From: Sphingomonas hankookensis
Lineage (GTDB): Bacteria; Pseudomonadota; Alphaproteobacteria; Sphingomonadales; Sphingomonadaceae
NCBI RefSeq assembly: GCF_001619955.1
Contig: NZ_LQQO01000045.1
Span: 1-64,000 of the forward strand
Direction of reading: 5' to 3'
DNA: 64,000 nucleotides
Position 1 is the stretch's first letter; the number at the start of each line of letters is the position of its first letter. Below the pieces are notes generated by a model, which saw only the letters and a program-made list of their open reading frames with translations, searched no databases and was not told the DNA's origin. Below, in pieces: positions 19,811 through 28,701 of the stretch. Made by a program: the position numbers and the translations under genes.

Positions 19811-19956
19811 GCGGCCCGCCAGGAAAGCGACCCATCCCGGTTGTTTGCCAGATCCGCGTCACAGTTCGACATCTGCGAGGCCTCTGTAGGCGTGGCGGAA
19901 CCGTGCTGGCAGGTGACCGCGTCTAGCGCGCGTCTCCGGGGCCAGCGTCTGGTGGC

Positions 19957-21756
19957 TCATGCGTGTGGCTCAGGCGTGCCGTCATCTGGCGGCGGGACCG
20001 GCCCCCTGGCTGGCCGGCTGACATGTGGCAGCAGGTCGCGCCAGACTTGCGGCGGTACTGGCAGGCGATATGCGCGGCATGCGGTCAGCACGATCGGCCA
20101 ATGGCCGAGCTTCACCGCCGTGAGCTGGTCATAATGTTTGTTGGTCTTCGCTTCGGCGAGAATGAAATCGAGCGCGTCTCGCGTGCCTTCGGTAACTGGA
20201 ATGCCGGCTAGCGACGCCCCGTGGCTGTCGCGGTTGAGATAAAGATTGTCCTCGCTATCCGCGTCGGGAAACCAAGTCTGGAACGTGCGATGTGCAAGGC
20301 CGTCTTCGCTGAACTTTGCGATCTCGTCGAATAGCGCCTGCTCGCCTCTGGCCGCCGCCCACAGCGCTAGCAACGGATAGAGAATGCTGCCCTCGGTCGA
20401 GGCGGTGCGATACTCGTCACTGTGCTCGGACGGATGATCAACCAGATCCCAGTAGGAGCGGCTGGTGATCGGGTAACGGCCATGCGCTTTGAACGCGAAC
20501 ATCGAGTGCTTGGCAAGTTCATCGGCCCATTGATCAATCGCGCCATGCGCGCCGGGACGGCAGGCGAGCAAGGTGAAAGCGATACCAATGTCGATCGCCT
20601 GCCAGTCACCGATCGGCGAGAGAAGCGCGCGATTGTTGCTGACTATCGCCATCATGGCCTCGATCAGCCGGTCGATCTGATTGACGGTCGCCCGGGTGGT
20701 GTCGCTGACGAGGGCCGGGAGCGTGTTGAGATAGTCGTTGGTCAGAACAACGGGGCCGCTTGCCGGCGACAATTGCCAGACCAGCCACAGCCCGCGCAGC
20801 GCAAGCCGGCCGACGAGATCGAACAGCTTTAGGTTGATGTCGAGTGCGGCGTGGCTTTCGACCGCGGTTGAGATCGCGTGACGGATCTCGGCCGCCGGTA
20901 GGATCTTGTCCTCGAACAGCGCACGCCAGATCGTGAAATGGAGCTCAGCCAGTTCGTTGAGCACGAGGCTGGCGGCCTCGCCGGATCTCGAGGTCCTAGC
21001 AATGTCAGTTTTCAGCAGCTGCCACACCTCGAGCAAGGCTAGCTCGCTGGCCCGGTAGGGCGCCTCGACATTGTCGGCCTCGCGCGCCCAGACGAACATG
21101 ATCCATAGACAAATGTTGATCAGCCGTGCCTGACTGAGCCGGGCTGCGGGCGTTGTGGCGGGCTGGTCGGCAATTGCGCGCAAAAGCGTCTGGAAGTGGT
21201 CGAGCGCGATGTCGGGTTCTTCGACCATCGCCACGGCCTTGCGCAAATGACTGCGCTGCTGTGCTGGGAGGAGCTCTTCGCGCAATATGCCATTGATAAT
21301 GACCTTTGCCAGCCGATCGCCGTTCCACTCCTCGAAGGTGATCTTGGGCGTGGTGTTGCGGGTCATATAACCCGTAACTTCAGCGCGGACCTGCTCGTCG
21401 ATCGCACCGCCGAAGGTTAGGCAGATCGCGATAGGGAGGCTCGCATATTCCGGCGGGATGCGGCTCGCGATATAATGATCGAGGATCTCGTCGAGTGACG
21501 GCCTAAGACTTTGTGGACTCGCCGTATTCCATTCGTTGCGGTCGAGGTCGCCCGACTTGACCGAGAACAGATGCACGCGCCGGATGCCATCCTGGCCGGA
21601 GCCGACCGCGGCGACATCGACGCCATATTGGCGCGTGCCACGCGCCGGCCGCGAATAGACCGTGAAGCCCAGTTCGGTCAGTAGGTCGGGTAGAACCGCG
21701 TCGAGTTCGTCGCGCTCCTTCAGCGACGCCAGATATTCCCGAATGACGAGTTTCAT
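19957..21756 (-). CDS. Unknown protein with N-terminal restriction-endonuclease-like domain
   Basis: The 599-aa protein begins with a fold resembling Mrr_N/PD-(D/E)XK enzymes: LLTELGFTVYSRPARGTRQY then GVDVAAVG (D47) and VHLFSVKSGDLDRNEW (K67), giving D...xVK. The remainder is helical with many Trp/Leu and no motif I know. The start ATG at 21756 overlaps the stop of the upstream gene by four bases (ATGA), so the two proteins are surely co-translated. Its position between a putative defence NTPase and a restriction-modification operon suggests a nuclease effector in an undescribed two-gene defence system. That function is inferred from fold resemblance and location only. Confidence 0.7.
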   Translation of the reverse strand: MKLVIREYLASLKERDELDAVLPDLLTELGFTVYSRPARGTRQYGVDVAAVGSGQDGIRRVHLFSVKSGDLDRNEWNTASPQSLRPSLDEILDHYIASRIPPEYASLPIAICLTFGGAIDEQVRAEVTGYMTRNTTPKITFEEWNGDRLAKVIINGILREELLPAQQRSHLRKAVAMVEEPDIALDHFQTLLRAIADQPATTPAARLSQARLINICLWIMFVWAREADNVEAPYRASELALLEVWQLLKTDIARTSRSGEAASLVLNELAELHFTIWRALFEDKILPAAEIRHAISTAVESHAALDINLKLFDLVGRLALRGLWLVWQLSPASGPVVLTNDYLNTLPALVSDTTRATVNQIDRLIEAMMAIVSNNRALLSPIGDWQAIDIGIAFTLLACRPGAHGAIDQWADELAKHSMFAFKAHGRYPITSRSYWDLVDHPSEHSDEYRTASTEGSILYPLLALWAAARGEQALFDEIAKFSEDGLAHRTFQTWFPDADSEDNLYLNRDSHGASLAGIPVTEGTRDALDFILAEAKTNKHYDQLTAVKLGHWPIVLTACRAYRLPVPPQVWRDLLPHVSRPARGPVPPPDDGTPEPHA

Positions 21757-23489
21757 GGCGCGGTTCTCATCGCGCGAAACACGCGCAGCATATAGTCGAG
21801 GTCGAACGGCTCGAGGATGTTGAGGCGTGGCGATTCGATGCTGTGGCTGAAGCTGTGCATCTTAATCTCGCTGCGCTGCTGCTTGCCGCCCATTCCCTTG
21901 AAATAGCTGATCGAGCGCGTGCCGTAGAGCAGCACCTGCCGCGTTGCGAGCGACGCGAGGATCGAGGTTTTCTCCGATGCCTTATAGGCTTGGCGCATCG
22001 ACTCATGCTGGCGGTGGTTCTCGATCAGCCGTTCGCGCTCGGATGGGCGCAGTTCCTTGATCCGGCCAGGCTTGCGCAGCCCCTCGATATAAGTCTCGAG
22101 CCGCGTGACGAGATCGTTGAGGATGGCTTGTGATGAATGACCCGGAGCCTTGGCCTGTTCGGCGATCCAGTCGCCAACCGACCCCGAGAAGTTAATCAGC
22201 AGCGGATCGAACAGCAGTTCGGCGATCGTGCGCTGCGCAGCGTCGCCGGCGCCGTTGAGCAGGCCGACCACCAGCGACGCGGCAGTGACCGGATGGACGA
22301 ACAGCCAGCCGATCGCTCGGTGGGCAAGCAGCAGCCGCTCGGGGTCGTCGAGGCTGGCGGCTGCGGAGCGAGGATCGAGGATAAGCGGCGTATCGCCATG
22401 ATGGTCGCCGACCAGCGCCATGGTAGCGCGGCCAAGATTGGGGTCGCACGCTAGCAGCCAGATGATGATGGTTTGAGCGAGTTCGTCGGGCGGTAACTGC
22501 AGCAGATGATAGTTGAGGCTGCCGAGCGGCTCGAGGGAGGTCAGCTCCTCATGCTGTGAGAGCAACGGCGTGATCAGCGCCAGCGCTTCGTTGAGGCGGT
22601 TCTTGTCGGCGAGCTTGCCCGCCGCCGCGCCAATGTGGCGGATTATGCCGCGATTGCCGATCGGAACACGGTGCATGATCGCGGTCAGAGGCTTTACGAT
22701 TGCCGGCGGTAGCTCGTCGGCATGGAACATCAGTTCGAGCGACAGCTGGTGGATCGCATGGTCTCCGGTGCGTTCGATATTGGCGTCGATCAGCGCCGCG
22801 GCCTTTGTGTGGGTGTCGGGATGAGCTTTGGCGATTTTACAGATTGCCGCGAGGATATGACCGAGGCTGTTGTCGTCGGCGCTCGCTGCATGGGCGGCGA
22901 GCGCGTCGGTAGCGCGGGTACGGCGGTCGGGATCAGTAAGATCGAACGTGCCGATCGCCTTGGCCGCGGCCGACTGCGCCGGACCTGCATTGCGGCCGAC
23001 ATAGAGGATCGCGCGGTCGAGCGCCGCATCGGGCTCCGTCTTGGCCAGCGCCTGCAACGCCAAGAAGACATAGGCGCTGTCGTCACCATCCTCGGGGTTG
23101 ATTGTCTCGAACGTGTCGCGAGCGCGGCTGCCCTGTTCGGCCCAGGTCCGATAGCCGCCATTGGCCATGCCCGAGGCGAGATCTTCGCCGGCGCGCGTCG
23201 ACAGGGCTTTGACGGCGGCGAGCATGTCCGGGACGCTGGCGTCGAGCGCCGGGATCAGATCGCTATAGACGTGCATCACCGTGAAGAAGTCGTGCTGGTT
23301 GATCGGTGATGTCGCGATCTGCCGCGCAGGTTCCAGCACATCGATCGTGCCGTCGTTGTGGAGTTTGGCTAGGGCCGCGCGGAAAGCCTTGCCGAGCTCG
23401 TCAGTGCGGTGACGGCTTAGCCGTTCGACGAACATCTCGGGCAGCGCGCCCGCATTCGCTGCTGCGATGATATCGTCCCGGTCGCTCAA
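21753..23489 (-). CDS. Unknown 578-aa helical protein, partner of the REase-like protein
   Basis: No family is recognised. The sequence is rich in Ala, Leu and Asp with repeating amphipathic helices (for example LALQALAKTEPDAALDRAIL and DALAAHAASADDNSLGHILA), suggesting a HEAT- or ARM-like alpha-solenoid, which often serves as a sensor or scaffold. The C-terminus is basic and aromatic (SISYFKGMGGKQQRSEIKMH). The likely start is TTG at 23489, with GGGGGAC before it. A promoter-like pair lies about 40 bp upstream. The gene overlaps the REase-like gene by four bases; together they form an isolated two-gene unit. Confidence 0.65.
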   Translation of the reverse strand: MSDRDDIIAAANAGALPEMFVERLSRHRTDELGKAFRAALAKLHNDGTIDVLEPARQIATSPINQHDFFTVMHVYSDLIPALDASVPDMLAAVKALSTRAGEDLASGMANGGYRTWAEQGSRARDTFETINPEDGDDSAYVFLALQALAKTEPDAALDRAILYVGRNAGPAQSAAAKAIGTFDLTDPDRRTRATDALAAHAASADDNSLGHILAAICKIAKAHPDTHTKAAALIDANIERTGDHAIHQLSLELMFHADELPPAIVKPLTAIMHRVPIGNRGIIRHIGAAAGKLADKNRLNEALALITPLLSQHEELTSLEPLGSLNYHLLQLPPDELAQTIIIWLLACDPNLGRATMALVGDHHGDTPLILDPRSAAASLDDPERLLLAHRAIGWLFVHPVTAASLVVGLLNGAGDAAQRTIAELLFDPLLINFSGSVGDWIAEQAKAPGHSSQAILNDLVTRLETYIEGLRKPGRIKELRPSERERLIENHRQHESMRQAYKASEKTSILASLATRQVLLYGTRSISYFKGMGGKQQRSEIKMHSFSHSIESPRLNILEPFDLDYMLRVFRAMRTAP

Positions 23490-23529
23490 TCGTCCCCCAA
23501 TCGGCGGACGCTTAGGTCGGTCCGCGGTC

Positions 23530-23557
23530 CTTATATCCAGTATCTAGCAGTGCTCAA
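23530..23557 (-). promoter_or_regulatory. Candidate sigma-70 promoter of the two-gene unit
   Basis: On the minus strand TTGAGC (23557-23552) and TATAAG (23535-23530) are separated by 16 bases, about 40 bp before the start at 23489. The rest of the gap 23490-23848 (about 360 bp) has only a small hairpin, GGCC-TGAAA-GGCC near 23722-23734, and no recognisable gene. Confidence 0.45.
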
Positions 23558-23848
23558 GCCATCGCGAATGTCTAGGTTTGGTAAAAGCTGTCGTTGAACA
23601 CGCTGGAACAGAATGGCAGGAAAGTCCCAAATCTCGCCATATTAGCATCGGCAACATCTAGGCCTTCGAACCCGATTCAGAACATTAATGAATGGCAGGA
23701 GCCGGGGAGCGAAGATGACGGCCTGAAAGGCCGAGTTTGGGTCTTTCTGATCAGGTATCTACCTGCTGCCGGATCCCTCGACCTCACACATCGGCCCATC
23801 TCGGAGACCCTTTACCAGCGGGAACAATGTTTCAGGATCTCCGCCTCG

Positions 23849-24473
23849 TCATGGTGGCAAACGGACCATTGCAGCGTCGAACAGGGCGGAGCTGACCATC
23901 TCATTCAGCCAAGTGCCGGTGAGCGACAGAGGCTGGGTGTCAAACCAGCAGCGATTGATCACAGCGAATTGCCGCACGAAGGGCAGAATGGCTGCGTCGG
24001 CAAGGCCCATGGCATCACCGCAAGGACAGCGGTTAGCGGACAGGCGCTCCTCAAGCGGGCGCGACAGCTTAAGACATGCGGCGCGGTGTGGTGCCGGTTC
24101 GCTGTCGTGACGGTCAGGGCATTTTGCACAGTCAAGGTTATGCTTAAACGAGACATCATCGGCGGCGATCAGATCACCGTCGGTACGGTCCAGCCAGCCT
24201 GCCTGCCGGATCATGGCGTGCAAGCACTTTGCGCATGATGTCGAGGCTCTGGTCGAGCACGCTCCCATCGGACAGCACCGGCACGGTCGCCTTCGGCGAC
24301 ACAGCGAGCAGCTCGGCGGGCTTCGCGGAGAGTCTGATCTCGCGGATGATGCAAGCCGTGCCGCTCGCCAGCAGGGCAAGCCGCGCGCGAATCGCATAGG
24401 GACAACGCCGGAACGAATAGAGCAGGGGAAGGCTGTTCGCACTTGTGGCGGTATCCCCACCCCTCATGCCCAT
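23849..24473 (-). pseudogene. Frameshifted glutathione S-transferase-like gene
   Basis: The first part (24473 to about 24195) encodes a thioredoxin-fold GST N-terminus: LPLLYSFRRCPYAIRARLAL, then KATVPVLSDGSVLDQSLDIM. After HDPAG the homologous continuation (GWLDRTDGDLIAADD, then GLADAAILPFVRQFAVIN and SALFDAAMVRLPP) is in another frame and runs to the stop at 23849. One indel near 24195-24215 explains this. All parts of the family are present, so it is either a recently broken gene or a sequencing error. The start overlaps the end of the restriction endonuclease gene by about 10 bp. GSTs conjugate glutathione to electrophiles; it has no obvious link to its defence neighbours. Confidence 0.75.
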
Positions 24474-25825
24474 CCCGTCATGCGCCGCCCGCGCAGCTCT
24501 TCGTGAAAGAACTCGTCAAACCCGATCACATTGGCGTGGCGGACATACTCGGTGCTGCGTGACTCGCGCAGTGTCTCGGGCACTACCAGCACGATCCCGA
24601 GCGAGGCCATGTCCTCGATCGCATTGGCAGCGATCGACTCGTCGACGGTGGCCAAGAACAGGTCGCCGCCGGCCATCTCGCGCTGAACCTGCTTCCAGCG
24701 CTCGCGCAGCGTCGTCTTGGCACTCAGGATGAGGCCGTTGGTGGCACCGGGTGCCGGTGTGGTGAAGCGCACAAGCGAGGGAAGAATGAAGTCCGGGCGC
24801 TTCCTTGCGTCCATCACCACCTGCTTCTCGAACGGCACGGCGCCGGCGGCGAGCATTGCCTCGATCTGGTGCTCGAACGAATAGCCCGCACGCGACTTGC
24901 GCTGCTGGCTGGCCGACAGCATCAGCCGGTCGACCTCGCCGATATTGTCGATGACGCTGCGGATGATGCCGGCGGCGGTGACGTCGGACGGGGTGTCGCC
25001 AAGGATCGTGCGCACCAGCATGATCGCGCGCTCGCGGCGCTGGAACTCGCGGAACAGCTCCCACTCGATCGTGCGGCTGATCTCGCGCACCGCGTCGCCG
25101 GGGCGCTCAATCGCCCACGGATCGAGCGTGGTAAGGCCATGGTCGGCAAGATACCTGTCGCGTGCCATGCGGGCGAGCACGACAGTGGAAGGCAGGGCGG
25201 CATTGCCGTCGGCAAAGGCGGCGATCTCGCCTGCCAGCCATGCCTCAATCGCGCGACCTGCAAAGTCGAGGATCGCGTCGCGCTCGGCCGCCAGCGCCGC
25301 TGCCGGCTCAAAGATGCCGGAGACGAAGTCGGCCGGCAGGCTCAGCGTATCAATGAGCAGCAGCGCGTCAGCTGAGGCGGAATCGATCGTCAGGCAGCGG
25401 TAGATCGACACCCCCTCAGTGACATAGCGCCCCATGACGAGGAACGAGGCCGGCGACAGCGTAGCGAAAGCCGGCTTCGGGACGCCTGTCATGTGGGTCT
25501 CGGCGCCTTTGCTGGTGTAATGCACCAGCCGGGTCTTCTCGCGCACCATATCGACCTGTGGCCATTCGGTGCGAAAGAAGCACTCGCGGATCGTGGCTTC
25601 GCCATCAGCGCGGGCCTTTTCGACCAGCTGCGGGAAGAACCCGCTCTCGCGCTGCGCTGGGGGGATATAGACCCCGCCCTGATGCTTGTTGGGAAACTGC
25701 GCCCAATCGCGGTCGTTGTTCGACAGCTTCTTGACCAGCACGAGGCTGGCCGAGCGCAGCAGCTCGACCAGCAACATCGCGCCGCCATTGTCACCATCGT
25801 CAAACATGTCGATCTGCGTAGTCAC
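24464..25825 (-). CDS. EcoRII-like type II restriction endonuclease
   Basis: The 453-aa protein resembles EcoRII-family enzymes in its C-terminal catalytic domain: SRAGYSFEHQIEAMLAAGAV, VMDARKRPDFILPSL (PD) and LILSAKTTLRERWKQV (xAK plus the downstream Arg), the pattern of the EcoRII-C fold. The N-terminal ~200 residues (VELLRSASLVLVKKLSNNDR, then GVYIPPAQRESGFFPQLVEK) would be the effector/DNA-binding part. The start is GTG at 25825, which overlaps the Vsr stop as GTGA and has GGAGG five bases upstream. An upstream in-frame ATG lies inside vsr and is unlikely. EcoRII-type enzymes cut at 5'-CC(W/N)GG-like sites, which fits the Dcm-like methylase and Vsr in the same operon. The site for this enzyme is inferred. 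Confidence 0.82.
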   Translation of the reverse strand: MTTQIDMFDDGDNGGAMLLVELLRSASLVLVKKLSNNDRDWAQFPNKHQGGVYIPPAQRESGFFPQLVEKARADGEATIRECFFRTEWPQVDMVREKTRLVHYTSKGAETHMTGVPKPAFATLSPASFLVMGRYVTEGVSIYRCLTIDSASADALLLIDTLSLPADFVSGIFEPAAALAAERDAILDFAGRAIEAWLAGEIAAFADGNAALPSTVVLARMARDRYLADHGLTTLDPWAIERPGDAVREISRTIEWELFREFQRRERAIMLVRTILGDTPSDVTAAGIIRSVIDNIGEVDRLMLSASQQRKSRAGYSFEHQIEAMLAAGAVPFEKQVVMDARKRPDFILPSLVRFTTPAPGATNGLILSAKTTLRERWKQVQREMAGGDLFLATVDESIAANAIEDMASLGIVLVVPETLRESRSTEYVRHANVIGFDEFFHEELRGRRMTGWA

Positions 25826-26295
25826 CGTTCCTCCAGCATGGCGTCCAGCCCACGGATCTCGATGACCGTATCCTTGCTGCGGATCCATGTCGCCAGTGTA
25901 TTGAGCACATCGCCATGATCGCGCCGCGTGCGACCCTTCAGCGCACATTCCCATACGACAGCGACGCGCCAGCCGGCATCATGCAACGCAGCTTCGGCGC
26001 GCGCATCAACCGTGCGGTTGCGCGCGATCTTCGCGCGCCAGAACTCTTCACGGGTTTTGGGCCACTTGAAAAGGTGGCAGTCATGGCCATGCCAGAAACA
26101 GCCATGCGCCTGTACCACCGCGCGCCAGCGTGAAAACACCAGATCGGGCGTGCCTGGCAGGCTGCGATCGTGCAGCCGGAAGCGCAGTCCGCGGGCATGC
26201 AGCCCGCGGCGCAGCAGAAGCTCGGGTTTTGTGTTGGTGCTGCGGATGCCTGCCATCATCCGGCTGCGCACATCAGCCGGAACGACGTCAGCCAT
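25822..26295 (-). CDS. vsr: Very short patch repair (Vsr) endonuclease
   Basis: The 157-aa protein matches Vsr throughout: RSRMMAGIRSTNTKPELLLR at the N-terminus, GLRFRLHDRSLPGTPDLVFS with the catalytic Asp, AHGCFWHGHDCHLFKWPKTR, and GWRVAVVWECALKGR. Vsr nicks next to T in T:G mismatches that arise when 5-methylcytosine deaminates, so it protects sites modified by the accompanying cytosine methylase. The start ATG at 26295 lies inside the end of the methylase gene, an 8-bp overlap. A second in-frame ATG three codons upstream is possible. Confidence 0.92.
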   Translation of the reverse strand: MADVVPADVRSRMMAGIRSTNTKPELLLRRGLHARGLRFRLHDRSLPGTPDLVFSRWRAVVQAHGCFWHGHDCHLFKWPKTREEFWRAKIARNRTVDARAEAALHDAGWRVAVVWECALKGRTRRDHGDVLNTLATWIRSKDTVIEIRGLDAMLEER

Positions 26296-27541
26296 GGGCG
26301 GCAACGGGTTCCCGGTCGGGACGCGTGATCGTCACCGACGCCGCAGAGCGATCCTGCGTGTTGACGATCGCAGCCTCCAGATGCGGACGCATTGCATCGG
26401 CAAGGAACTCGACCACTGGAGCTACGACCGCATTGCCGAACTGGCGATAGGCCTGTGTGTCCGAGACCTCGATCTTCCAGCGCCGGTCGCCGTGATCGAA
26501 GCCCATCAGCCGCGCACATTCCAGCGGGGTGAGACGGCGCGGGCGCTTGCCCGGCTGGTCGATCAGGATCTCCGAGCCATCCTTGTGATAACGGGCCGAC
26601 AGCGTGCGGGTGACATCGTCGGGACCGAACAGACTGTAGCCAAAACCATTGCCCTTCAGGGCATGCTTGGCCTTGTACCCCTGCAGATATTCCCACAGCC
26701 GCTCGGTCAGCGTGTACTTCGGATCGACGTCCTCATGCCGCTCGAGGATGCTGCCCAGCTTCGGACCACCCTGCGGCAGCTGCAGCCCCGCCAGATCGAA
26801 GCTGGTCGGCTCGCGAAAGCCGACGATAAAGACGCGCTCGCGGCGCTGCGGCACCCAGTGCTCAGAACTGATGACCCGCGCCTGCACATGATAACCGAGC
26901 TCGTTGCGGAGCACGTTCATGATGGTCGCAAAGGTGCGGCCCTTGTCATGCCGCTCGAGGTTCTTGACGTTCTCGAGCACGAACGCCACCGGGCGGTGGT
27001 GCGCGATAATTTGCGCGGTATCGAAGAACAGCGTGCCTTGAGTGTCGCATAGGAAGCCGTGAGGTCGCCCCAGTGCATTCTTCTTTGACACGCCTGCGAT
27101 CGAGAAGGGCTGGCACGGGAAGCCACCCAGCAGCAGGTCGTGCTCGGGGATCAGCGAGGGATCATCGGCATAGTCACGGATGTCGCCCGCCAGCGGATGG
27201 TTGTCGCGGAAATTCAGCGCATACGTATCCTGCGCATGACGATCCCACTCCGAGGTGAACACGCAATGCCCGCCGATCCCCTGAAAGCCGATCCGCAAAC
27301 CGCCAATCCCGGCAAACAAGTCGATAAACCGGAACGACACCGGACGCGGAGGTGCCGATGCACGTCGCGCCGCGTCCTCAAGTACGCGGACTGCCAGCCG
27401 CGACGGCTTTGCGTCGCCTGACAGGTAGCGTTCGATCGTGCGTGGCGTTACCGAGATCAGCGCTGCCGCCTCGGCGCGCGTCAGCCCCGCACGCGCGATT
27501 AGTGCGCCAAACTCGCTGTGTGTCGATCGTAGCCTGTGCAT
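26288..27541 (-). CDS. dcm: C5-cytosine DNA methyltransferase with N-terminal HTH (Dcm/M.EcoRII-like)
   Basis: The 417-aa protein has all major m5C-methylase motifs in order: FIDLFAGIGGLRIGF (I, AdoMet), GGFPCQPFSIAG (IV, catalytic Cys), FVLENVKNLERHDKG (VI), PQRRERVFIVGF (VIII) and YRQFGNAVVAPVVEFLADAM (X). Residues 8-55 form a helix-turn-helix (LTRAEAAALISVTPRTIERY), as in M.EcoRII and M.SsoII, whose N-termini bind the operon's own promoter region. The start ATG at 27541 follows AGGGAACAGGC. A perfect inverted repeat 12 bp upstream is a good candidate for the autoregulatory operator. It is the first gene of the overlapping methylase-vsr-endonuclease operon. The modified sequence is probably CCWGG or CCNGG, inferred from the family. 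Confidence 0.93.
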   Translation of the reverse strand: MHRLRSTHSEFGALIARAGLTRAEAAALISVTPRTIERYLSGDAKPSRLAVRVLEDAARRASAPPRPVSFRFIDLFAGIGGLRIGFQGIGGHCVFTSEWDRHAQDTYALNFRDNHPLAGDIRDYADDPSLIPEHDLLLGGFPCQPFSIAGVSKKNALGRPHGFLCDTQGTLFFDTAQIIAHHRPVAFVLENVKNLERHDKGRTFATIMNVLRNELGYHVQARVISSEHWVPQRRERVFIVGFREPTSFDLAGLQLPQGGPKLGSILERHEDVDPKYTLTERLWEYLQGYKAKHALKGNGFGYSLFGPDDVTRTLSARYHKDGSEILIDQPGKRPRRLTPLECARLMGFDHGDRRWKIEVSDTQAYRQFGNAVVAPVVEFLADAMRPHLEAAIVNTQDRSAASVTITRPDREPVAAHG

Positions 27542-27552
27542 GCCTGTTCCCT

Positions 27553-27569
27553 GTGTCGATTTGCGACAC
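27553..27569. promoter_or_regulatory. Candidate operator of the restriction-modification operon
   Basis: GTGTCG-ATTTG-CGACAC is a perfect 6-bp inverted repeat with a 5-base spacer in the 5' leader of the methylase gene. M.SsoII-like methylases with an HTH N-terminus repress their own gene through such a short palindrome. A related half-site, GTGTCGATCG, lies just inside the gene near 27519. Binding by this protein is inferred. Confidence 0.5.
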
Positions 27570-27908
27570 CATGGCGCAACGTCACCCAGCAGGCAAGTTT
27601 GTTCTGTCAATGTTCCCCATGATCCAGACGAACTCATTTTCTCCAGTTGGACCGGGACACCTGCAACGCGGACGGATGATCCTGCCCGTGATCGGGGACC
27701 ATCCGCTTACCTCACTCGCGAACCTCGGGCGCAAATATGTTCGTCGCCTTGCTCGTCATGGCTCCATCTTATCAGGACTTGGAGTCCCCAAAAAAACCCG
27801 GGGCGATTCAAACCGCTTTTGGGTCCTACGGGACAAGAAGTCGGGACCCATCAGTGCGCATGAGCAGTTGGAAGGTTTATGACGACCGAGCCAAGGGTTG
27901 CCATTCAA
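27570..27908. other. Intergenic region between the restriction-modification and arsenic operons
   Basis: These 339 bp contain the presumed promoter side of the methylase (TTGACA on the minus strand near 27613-27608, with no good -10). A loose inverted repeat, GGGTCC...GGACCC, lies around 27822-27850. No tRNA, conserved ORF or clear terminator is visible. The arsH stop at 27909 faces into it. Confidence 0.35.
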
Positions 27909-28661
27909 TCAGTCAAGTTTCTGCGGCGCCGTAGCGATACTAGACAGGTCGGTCGCCGCGTCGATCGGCACCCCAGCGTCCTTACGCTCCGAATACCGGT
28001 CGACCAGTTGGGCGGCGTGCGGTCTCAGCAGGATCGTGAAGCGGACGAGTTCCTCCATCACGTCGACAATGCGGTCATAGTAGCTGGACGGCTTCATGCG
28101 GCCAGCGTCGTCGAACTCCTCAAACGCCTTGGCGACACTCGACTGGTTCGGGATCGTCACCATCCGCATCCAGCGGCCGAGAACGCGAAGGGTGTTCACG
28201 CTGTTGAACGACTGCGACCCAGCCGACACCTGCATCACGGCCAGGGTCCGGCCCTGCGTCGGGCGCATCCCGCCGATCGACAGCGGCAGGTGGTCGACCT
28301 GCAGCTTCATGATGCCGGTGATCTGGCCGTGCCGCTCCGGGCTGCACCACACCTGTCCCTCCGACCACATCGACAGTTCGCGCAGTTCGTGGACAGCGGG
28401 ATGGTCGTCGCCAACCACCTGATCCGGCAGCGGCAGGGTCGACGGGTCGAAGATGCGGGTCTCCGCTCCGAAAAAGCGCAGCAGGCGTGCCGCCTCTTCG
28501 ACGCACAGTCGGGAGTAGGATCGTTCGCGTAGGGATCCGTAGAGCAGCAGAATGCGCGGCGGTGGGTCGCCTGCACCCAGCCCCAGCGCGGGACGCTCCA
28601 GCGCGTAGCGGTGATCGAGTGCGGGCAGATGGTCCGGGTCGGTGAGGGTGCGAAGGGGCAT
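27909..28661 (-). CDS. arsH: ArsH, NADPH-dependent FMN reductase-type organoarsenical oxidase
   Basis: The 250-aa protein has the flavodoxin-like FMN site of Ars[21 protein letters not shown], then [20 protein letters not shown] and [18 protein letters not shown]. ArsH enzymes oxidise trivalent methylarsenicals to less toxic pentavalent forms and reduce flavin with NADPH. The length agrees with the family. The start ATG at 28661 is the family-like one ([15 protein letters not shown]); a longer open frame reaches 28736 into arsB. The RBS is weak, so translation may depend on the upstream gene, which ends 40 bp before. It is the last gene of the ars operon. Confidence 0.93.
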   Translation of the reverse strand: MPLRTLTDPDHLPALDHRYALERPALGLGAGDPPPRILLLYGSLRERSYSRLCVEEAARLLRFFGAETRIFDPSTLPLPDQVVGDDHPAVHELRELSMWSEGQVWCSPERHGQITGIMKLQVDHLPLSIGGMRPTQGRTLAVMQVSAGSQSFNSVNTLRVLGRWMRMVTIPNQSSVAKAFEEFDDAGRMKPSSYYDRIVDVMEELVRFTILLRPHAAQLVDRYSERKDAGVPIDAATDLSSIATAPQKLD

Positions 28662-28701
28662 CAAATGGGGTTTCCAGCGGTGTTCAGAGGGTTTCCGCAG
28701 G

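Noticed and set aside
23594-24238. 214-codon plus-strand frame over the GST relic
   Set aside because: It lies antisense to the GST homology, which explains its length, and has no motif.
26288-27541. Cytosine methylase as the DISARM class 2 methylase (drmMII)
   Set aside because: It is about 11 kb from the drmAB genes, overlaps vsr and an EcoRII-like endonuclease, and has the HTH of classical restriction-modification methylases. It belongs to that operon, though a shared role is not excluded.
27820-27850. GGGTCC...GGACCC pairing as a terminator or small RNA
   Set aside because: The arms are only six bases with an 18-base loop and no T-run.
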